Origin: Planctomycetota bacterium | GTDB taxonomy: Bacteria > Planctomycetota > GCA-002687715 | Assembly: GCA_013213915.1 (NCBI GenBank) | Contig: JABSRK010000051.1 | Coordinates: 4,083-15,681, forward strand | Length of the DNA: 11,599 nt | Direction of reading: 5' to 3' | Part shown: piece after piece, positions 7,030 to 11,599 of the stretch | Numbering within the stretch: position 1 is the stretch's first letter | Layout of the letters: every line of letters starts with the position of its first letter | The notes under the pieces: generated by a model | The model's input: the letters and a program-made list of their open reading frames with translations, nothing else | What the model was told of the DNA's origin: nothing | Database searches by the model: none | Translations under genes and position numbers: made by a program

Positions 7030-9246
7030 TCAGCGCGGCCCCGCGGGTAGACGGCGCGTGAGGAAATCGGTCAGAGACATGAACAGGTGCTTGCGCGTGC
7101 CGGGGCCTTCGCTGATGGAGTGGGTGCGGTTTGGGTACGAGAGCATGGAGAACGGCTTGTTGTGCTTCACCAGTTCGTTCACCAGGGCCTCGCAATTTTG
7201 GTAATGGCAGTTGTCGTCGCCCGTGCCGTAGACGAGGAGCAGGTCACCCTCCAGGTTCTTCGCGTGCGTGATGGGCGATCCGTCGCGGAAGCCGTCCGGG
7301 TTCGTGGATGGCAATCCCATGTAGCGTTCCTGGTAGATCGTGTCGTAGTAGCGCTGGTTGGCGATGAACGCGATGGCCATCCCCACGTGGTAGAGGCCGG
7401 GATAACGGAACAGCGCGTTGAGGGTCATGGACCCGCCGCCGCTCCATCCCCACACCCCGACCCGGTTCTTGTCGATCCAGTTCCACCGCTCCTGGGCCGC
7501 GCGGACCGCGCCGGCCTGATCCTGTGACGCCAGGGTCCCGATCTGGCCGTACACGGCTTTTCGCCAGGTGCGACCGCGGGGGGCCGGGGTTCCCCGGTTG
7601 TCCAGGCTCATGATCACGTAGCCGCGCTGCGCGAGCATCAGGTGCCACATCCAGTAGCCGCCCCACTGGTCCTGGACGGTCTGGCCGGCGGGTTCGCCGT
7701 AGACATAGACGAGCAGGGGCCACTTCTTCTTGGGGTCGAAGCGCGGCGGTTTGATCATCCACCCGTCCACCGTGACGCCGCCCATCTCCACCTGGAACAG
7801 CTCCGCCGCTCCTCGGTCCACCCTGGCGAGCCGTTCGCGAAGACGCTTGTTGTCGACGAGGGACCGCGTCGCTCCGTGCTCGGGCAGGGCGACCACCTCG
7901 ACCCGTGGCGGCTCCCCCAGCTCAGACCACGTGTGCACGGCCCAGCGGGCGTCGTGGGAGATCTGGTAGCGATGGACGCCGCCGCCCTTGGGGGTGAGGC
8001 GCTGCGGCTCGCCGCCGGCGAGCGGGACCCGGTAGAGGAATCGCTGGGTGGCGTCGTCAGGCGACGCGATGGCGTAGATCCAACCGTCGACGTCATCGAC
8101 GCGCAACACGCTCACGATGTCGTAGTTTCCGGGGGTCACGCATGCGACCTGCTTGCCGTCACGGGAGACGACGTACACGTGTCGCCAGCCGTCACGCTCG
8201 CTCACCCACGTGAAGCGCTTTCCGTCGTCGAGCCAGTGCACGTCATCGCAGACCTCGACCCACGTGCTGTCGGTGTCGCGGAAGACCTCGCGGGTCTCTC
8301 CAGTGGAAGCGTCGGCGAGCACGACACGGATCGTGTTCTGCAGCCGGTTGACGTGCTGGAGGATCACCTCTCTCGAATTCGCCGCCCACTCCATTCTGGC
8401 GATGTAGTTGTTTCGGGTGTCGTCGCCGACCTTCATCCAGAGCGCCTCGCCGCCGTCCGCCGAGATGACGCCGACGCGGGCCGAGGGGTTCTTCTCGCCG
8501 ACCTTCGGATACTGGTAGCGCTTCAATCGCGGGTACAGATCCGAGGTGTTGTCGATGAGCACGAACTCCTTCACGCCGCTCGAGTCGATCTGCCAGAAAG
8601 CGATGGACTTGCCGTCCGGGCTCCACCGGAAGCCGTCGCGCAGCCCCCACTCCTCCTCGTACACCCAGTCGAAGGTGCCGTTGATGAGAGTGTCCGAACC
8701 GCCCTCGGTGAGCCGTACGATCCGGCCGTCATCCAGGTGCTCTACGTAGAGGTCGCTCTTGTGGACGAACGCGACCCGCGAAGCATCCGGGGAGAACTTG
8801 GCGAATTGCAGCCGATGGCGCTCGAGCCCGACGCCGAGGCGCTGCATCTTCCCCGTCTTCAGGTGGACGACCCAGTAATCGCCGCGGGTGTGGTGCCGCC
8901 AGACCCGCCGCGTGTCCGTGAAGACGAGCAGTCGATCACCGGACCCGGACCATGCGTAGTCGGCGACGTGGAGGGGCCGGTCACGGCCCGGCGGGATCAA
9001 CTCGGCGGCCGGGACGAGGACCGTCCGGCGGCCCGTACGCGGGTCGTGGGAGATGATGTCCCTGCCGCCCCGTGCTCCGGGCTCCAGGGTGGTGTAGCCG
9101 GAGCCGTCCTCCTTCCAGCGGATGCGTCCGGCGCCTTCTGCGGCGAACGTCCCGTCGTGGAGGCTCTCGAGCGTGAGGCGACCTTCCTGTGCGTATCCGG
9201 AGGAAACGAGGACCAGGAAGGCGATGACGGGACAGGGGCGTTTCAT
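7030..9246 (-). CDS. Secreted dipeptidyl-peptidase IV-like serine peptidase (S9)
   Basis: A 738-residue peptidase with a Sec signal (MKRPCPVIAFLVLVSSGYA, then QEG). The N-terminal two-thirds is a DPP IV beta-propeller (DPPIV_N), with repeated FSPDASRVAF- and WSPDGKSIAFWQ-type blades. The C-terminal third is the alpha/beta-hydrolase S9 domain. The catalytic triad is readable: Ser602 in GWSGGGSM, Asp677 in YGTGDDN, His709 in NRTHS. DWVYEEEW (193-200) keeps the double-Glu that in DPP IV holds the substrate's free N-terminus, so removal of X-Pro (or X-Ala) dipeptides is the expected activity; the Tyr in VYVYGEPAG would form part of the oxyanion hole. Length matches the family. The ATG at 9246 is preferred over upstream in-frame starts because GTGGAG lies 6 nt before it and it begins the signal peptide. 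Monocistronic as far as seen: convergent with the DUF1501 gene (17 bp apart) and divergent from the dehydratase. Confidence 0.93.
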   Translation of the reverse strand: MKRPCPVIAFLVLVSSGYAQEGRLTLESLHDGTFAAEGAGRIRWKEDGSGYTTLEPGARGGRDIISHDPRTGRRTVLVPAAELIPPGRDRPLHVADYAWSGSGDRLLVFTDTRRVWRHHTRGDYWVVHLKTGKMQRLGVGLERHRLQFAKFSPDASRVAFVHKSDLYVEHLDDGRIVRLTEGGSDTLINGTFDWVYEEEWGLRDGFRWSPDGKSIAFWQIDSSGVKEFVLIDNTSDLYPRLKRYQYPKVGEKNPSARVGVISADGGEALWMKVGDDTRNNYIARMEWAANSREVILQHVNRLQNTIRVVLADASTGETREVFRDTDSTWVEVCDDVHWLDDGKRFTWVSERDGWRHVYVVSRDGKQVACVTPGNYDIVSVLRVDDVDGWIYAIASPDDATQRFLYRVPLAGGEPQRLTPKGGGVHRYQISHDARWAVHTWSELGEPPRVEVVALPEHGATRSLVDNKRLRERLARVDRGAAELFQVEMGGVTVDGWMIKPPRFDPKKKWPLLVYVYGEPAGQTVQDQWGGYWMWHLMLAQRGYVIMSLDNRGTPAPRGRTWRKAVYGQIGTLASQDQAGAVRAAQERWNWIDKNRVGVWGWSGGGSMTLNALFRYPGLYHVGMAIAFIANQRYYDTIYQERYMGLPSTNPDGFRDGSPITHAKNLEGDLLLVYGTGDDNCHYQNCEALVNELVKHNKPFSMLSYPNRTHSISEGPGTRKHLFMSLTDFLTRRLPAGPR

Positions 9247-9373
9247 GATGATCTCCACGAGCCCGACCGTGTTTCGGGCCGCCATGATGGTAGTCTGCCG
9301 CGCAGTCAACGTCTCGCTTTCCCATCCCCGATGAACCGGCCCAACGCGGCTGATTCGGTCTCGCTGAAGACGC
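9247..9373. promoter_or_regulatory. Divergent intergenic region between peptidase and dehydratase genes
   Basis: These 127 bp separate two divergent genes and must hold the promoter of each unless one lies inside the other gene. Just upstream of the peptidase ribosome-binding site is an inverted repeat: GCCCGA at 9261-9266 and TCGGGC at 9274-9279 with a 7-nt spacer, a possible leader hairpin or operator. A TTGACT (minus strand, 9309-9304) resembles a -35 box, but no good -10 lies at the right spacing. No clear ribosome-binding site precedes the dehydratase ATG. Regulatory assignment rests on gene arrangement. Confidence 0.35.
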
Positions 9374-10477
9374 ATGAAGATCACACGCATCGCGGCCCAC
9401 AAGGTAGAGCTGCCCCTCCACGAGGGAAGTTACAACTGGTCTGAAGGCAAGAGCGTCTCGGTGTTCGACAGCACGCTCGTTTGCGTGGAGACCGACTCCG
9501 GACTCGTTGGGTGGGGAGAGGTTTGTCCGCTCGGCCCGTTCTATCTCCCGGCTTACGCGGGGGGCGTTCGCGCTGGTCTGCAGGAGCTCGGACCTCACCT
9601 CATCGGTCAAGAGGCGCTCGAACTCGACCGCCTGAACCTGCTCATGGACGCGGCGCTCCAGGGGCATCCGTACGTCAAGTCAGGCATCGACGTCGCGTGC
9701 TGGGACATTCTCGGGCAGGCGTGTGGGCAGCCCGTGTGCACGCTCCTCGGTGGCCGCTATGGCGAGGACTTCGTCCTGTATCGCGCTATCTCGCAGGAGG
9801 CCCCGGATGCCATGGCGGCGAAGGTCGCGGGGTACCGCGCCGAAGGGTACAGGCGTTTCCAACTCAAGGTCGGCGGCGATCCGGATGTCGACGTGGAGCG
9901 CATCCGCGCTGTCCGCGCGGCGCTCGAACCGGGTGACAAGCTCATTGCGGACGCCAACACCGGCTGGCTGGCGCACGAGGCCTTGCGCGTCGTGCGCGCA
10001 GTGCGCGACGTGGATGTCTACATCGAGCAGCCGTGCACCAGCTACGAGGAGTGCCTCTCCGTCCGCCAGCACACGGACCATCCCTTCATCCTCGACGAGG
10101 TCATTGATGGCATCGAGCCTCTGATGCAGGGCTGGGCCGACCGCGCGATGGACGTGGTGAACATCAAGATCTCCAAGCTGGGTGGTCTGACCCGGGCCCG
10201 CCAGGCTCGCGATCTCTGCGCCCGCCTCGGCATCGCCATGACCATCGAGGACTCGTGGGGTGGGGACGTCACCACGGCGGCGATCGCGCACCTCGCGCAC
10301 AGCACGCCCACCGAACTCCTGTTCACGTCGACCGATTTCAACAGCTACGTGACCGTGAGCAACGCCGATGGCGCGCCCCAGCGGGCCAACGGCCGCATGG
10401 CGGCGTCCACGGCCCCGGGCCTCGGCGTCACTCCGAAGGCGGACGTCATCGGGGCGCCCGTCGTCGATATCAGTTGA
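9374..10477 (+). CDS. Enolase-superfamily dehydratase, probable cis-3-hydroxy-L-proline dehydratase
   Basis: A 367-residue cytoplasmic enzyme of the mandelate racemase/muconate lactonizing family. The N-terminal capping domain (about 1-125) includes FDSTLVCVETDSGLVGWGEV and CPLGPFYLPAYAGGVRAG. The barrel carries Lys165 in FQLKVGG, metal ligands Asp193 (ADANTGW), Glu218 (IEQP) and Asp241 (LDEVID), and Lys265 in NIKISKLGG, the facing acid/base lysine of the MLE subgroup. The combination of FDST, CPLG-x-x-YLP-x-Y, GHPY-x-K, RAISQE, DEVIDG, TIEDSWGGD and TDFNSY closely matches, from memory, characterised cis-3-hydroxy-L-proline dehydratases (EC 4.2.1.171), which give delta-1-pyrroline-2-carboxylate. 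The family assignment is secure; the substrate is probable, and a related proline derivative or acid sugar is the alternative. No strong ribosome-binding site precedes the ATG at 9374. It is followed after 8 bp by a 2-hydroxyacid dehydrogenase rather than the pyrroline-2-carboxylate reductase one might expect. Confidence 0.85.
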   Translation: MKITRIAAHKVELPLHEGSYNWSEGKSVSVFDSTLVCVETDSGLVGWGEVCPLGPFYLPAYAGGVRAGLQELGPHLIGQEALELDRLNLLMDAALQGHPYVKSGIDVACWDILGQACGQPVCTLLGGRYGEDFVLYRAISQEAPDAMAAKVAGYRAEGYRRFQLKVGGDPDVDVERIRAVRAALEPGDKLIADANTGWLAHEALRVVRAVRDVDVYIEQPCTSYEECLSVRQHTDHPFILDEVIDGIEPLMQGWADRAMDVVNIKISKLGGLTRARQARDLCARLGIAMTIEDSWGGDVTTAAIAHLAHSTPTELLFTSTDFNSYVTVSNADGAPQRANGRMAASTAPGLGVTPKADVIGAPVVDIS

Positions 10478-10485
10478 TCGATACG

Positions 10486-11457
10486 GTGCCAGGTTCGGTC
10501 CCTTCATCTCGTCCGCGCGTTCTGGTGACGCGCTACGTCTACCCTGACGCCATCGCGATCCTCGAGCCGCACGCGGAGGTGGACTACCACGACTCCCGGG
10601 ATGGACTCGATCCCGATGCGCTGCGCGCCCGCGTCGCCGACGTCGACGCCATCGTCAGTCAGCTCACGGACCCCATCACGGGGGAGATCATGGACGCGGC
10701 TCCGCGGCTGAAGGTCATCGCCAATGTCGCCGTCGGGTTCGACAACGTCGACGTGGCGGCTGCGACCGAGCGCCGTGTCCTGGTCACCAACACTCCGGGC
10801 ATCCTCACCGAGGCCACAGCCGACTTCACCTGGGCGCTCATGCTGGCGGCCGCCCGACGCGTTCCGGAGGCCGACCGTTTTGTGCGCGATGGGCGGTGGC
10901 GGCAGTGGGAGATCGACCTGCTCTGCGGCCGGGACATCCACGGGAGCACCCTGGGTATCGTCGGCCCTGGCCGCATCGGCCGCGCCGTCGCGCGTCGGGC
11001 GACGGGCTTCGGCATGCGGGTCCTCTGGCACGGGCGTAGCCCGCTCCCCGAAGACGTCGATGGGACGGCTGTCTCGCTGGACGAGCTGCTCGCCACGTCC
11101 GACGTCGTCAGCCTCCACCTCCCGTTGTCGCAGGAAACCCGTCACTTGATCGGCGCCCGGGAACTGGCGCTGATGAAACCCGACGCGCTTCTCGTCAACA
11201 CCGCACGCGGTTCCATCGTCGACGAGGCAGCGCTGGTCGAGGCCCTGGCCTCTGGCCGCCCGGGCGCCGCCGCCCTCGACGTGTTCGAGGACGAGCCGCG
11301 GGTCGATCCGCGTCTCCTCGATTGCGTGAACGTGGTCCTGGCGCCGCACCTGGCGAGCGCGTCAGGCGCCACGCGCATGCGCATGTGCACCATGGCGGCG
11401 GAGAGCGTGGTCGACGTCCTGTCGGGACGCCGTCCGTCCCACGTCGTGAACGGCTAA
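10486..11457 (+). CDS. D-isomer-specific 2-hydroxyacid dehydrogenase (glyoxylate/hydroxypyruvate reductase-like)
   Basis: A 323-residue NAD(P)-dependent oxidoreductase interconverting a 2-oxoacid and a D-2-hydroxyacid in the cytoplasm. The N-terminal catalytic half includes RVLVTRYVYPDA and KVIANVAVGFDNVDVAAA. The nucleotide-binding motif is GIVGPGRIGRAVA (GxGxxG at 160-165). The active-site set is complete: Arg241 in NTARGSIVDE, Glu270 in DVFEDEP (29 residues on, as in the family) and His288 in LAPHLAS. After the GxGxxG the second strand runs VLWHGRS, with no acidic residue at its end and an Arg (184) nearby, which hints at NADP(H), but this is weak. The start is uncertain. GTG at 10486 gives normal length; TTG at 10474 would overlap the dehydratase stop as TTGA; neither has a strong ribosome-binding site. 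The frame is open back to 10255 but that part is inside the dehydratase gene. Likely co-transcribed with the dehydratase; its TAA overlaps the convergent SDR stop. Confidence 0.9.
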   Translation: MPGSVPSSRPRVLVTRYVYPDAIAILEPHAEVDYHDSRDGLDPDALRARVADVDAIVSQLTDPITGEIMDAAPRLKVIANVAVGFDNVDVAAATERRVLVTNTPGILTEATADFTWALMLAAARRVPEADRFVRDGRWRQWEIDLLCGRDIHGSTLGIVGPGRIGRAVARRATGFGMRVLWHGRSPLPEDVDGTAVSLDELLATSDVVSLHLPLSQETRHLIGARELALMKPDALLVNTARGSIVDEAALVEALASGRPGAAALDVFEDEPRVDPRLLDCVNVVLAPHLASASGATRMRMCTMAAESVVDVLSGRRPSHVVNG

Positions 11458-11599
11458 CGTTCCGAGATCACCCGCCGGACCGCTTTCGGGACGAGGCGGC
11501 GCGGCGTCAGCCGCACGAGCATGGTGCCGAGCTTGTTGCCGATGCCCGGCACGGCTACCGGTTTCCCCTTGCGGAAGGCCCGGTGCCCCGCGCGGGCGG
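11454..11599 (-). CDS. Short-chain dehydrogenase/reductase, C-terminal fragment (runs off the window)
   Basis: The last 47 codons of a minus-strand gene ending in TAG at 11456-11454. The readable end starts ARAGHRAFRKGKPVAVPG, continues GNKLGTMLVRLTPRRLVPK and closes RRVISER. A conserved 'A..G...RGK.V.VPG..NKL....RL.PR..V......' tail is characteristic of SDR-family oxidoreductases of the DltE-like/uncharacterised COG0300 type. The Rossmann fold and the YxxxK active site lie beyond the window, so the assignment rests on the tail alone and the substrate is unknown. It converges on the 2-hydroxyacid dehydrogenase gene, and the two stop codons overlap in CTAA, with no room for a separate terminator. 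Confidence 0.7.
   Translation of the reverse strand, partial: ARAGHRAFRKGKPVAVPGIGNKLGTMLVRLTPRRLVPKAVRRVISER

Noticed and set aside
6083..7195. A 370-codon minus-strand open frame opposite the DUF1501 gene
   Set aside because: No motifs, and it crosses the convergent junction into the peptidase gene; a shadow of DUF1501 coding sequence.
9304..9309. TTGACT on the minus strand as a -35 promoter box for the peptidase
   Set aside because: No convincing -10 hexamer at 16-18 nt spacing, and such matches are expected by chance.
7642..9444. A 600-codon plus-strand open frame opposite the peptidase
   Set aside because: Antisense to a complete DPP IV-like gene with full triad; no domain pattern is visible in its translation.
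10255..10485. Upstream extension of the 2-hydroxyacid dehydrogenase frame
   Set aside because: It lies inside the dehydratase gene in another frame and does not resemble the family; the homologous region begins near 10510.

Overview
This is a G+C-rich, gene-dense bacterial window with nine recognisable genes: seven apparently intact or intact apart from one frameshift, plus two cut by the window edges. The gene families point to a Planctomycetota-type organism. They are cysteine-type sulfatases, a secreted ThuA-like protein, a DUF1549/DUF1553 (PSCyt2/PSD1) protein with a CxxCH motif and the DUF1501 protein that usually accompanies it. Verrucomicrobiota or a related lineage cannot be excluded, since there is no rRNA or other phylogenetic marker. 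No tRNA, rRNA, CRISPR array, insertion sequence or phage gene was found.

Left part, minus strand (1-1549): a three-gene operon read right to left. It runs from a VOC/glyoxalase-family gene carrying an apparent single-base frameshift, through a secreted ThuA-like protein coupled to it by an ATGA overlap, to the N-terminus of a lipoprotein-type sulfatase running off the window. Left-centre, plus strand (1641-7012): a divergent three-gene operon of secreted sulfatase, DUF1549/DUF1553 protein with an inserted beta-sandwich-like domain, and Tat-exported DUF1501 protein. A 79-91 bp gap separates the two operons. Together these six genes look like one extracytoplasmic, sulfatase-rich accessory module. 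In such genomes these modules are thought to act on sulfated polysaccharides or glycoconjugates, but no substrate can be read from the sequence.

Right part: a secreted dipeptidyl-peptidase IV-like S9 peptidase (minus, 7030-9246) converges with the DUF1501 gene. It is divergent from a gene pair (plus, 9374-11457) encoding an enolase-superfamily dehydratase closely resembling cis-3-hydroxy-L-proline dehydratases and a D-2-hydroxyacid dehydrogenase. A proline-releasing peptidase facing a hydroxyproline-type dehydratase suggests, but does not prove, a link to imino-acid or peptide catabolism. The window ends in the C-terminus of a short-chain dehydrogenase on the minus strand, whose stop codon overlaps that of the 2-hydroxyacid dehydrogenase.

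I see no convincing evidence for a wholly new biological system. The most useful points are the frameshifted VOC gene that creates a false VOC-ThuA fusion ORF, the lectin-like insert in the DUF1549/DUF1553 protein, the dehydratase/dehydrogenase pairing, and the recurring glutamine after predicted signal-peptide cleavage sites.
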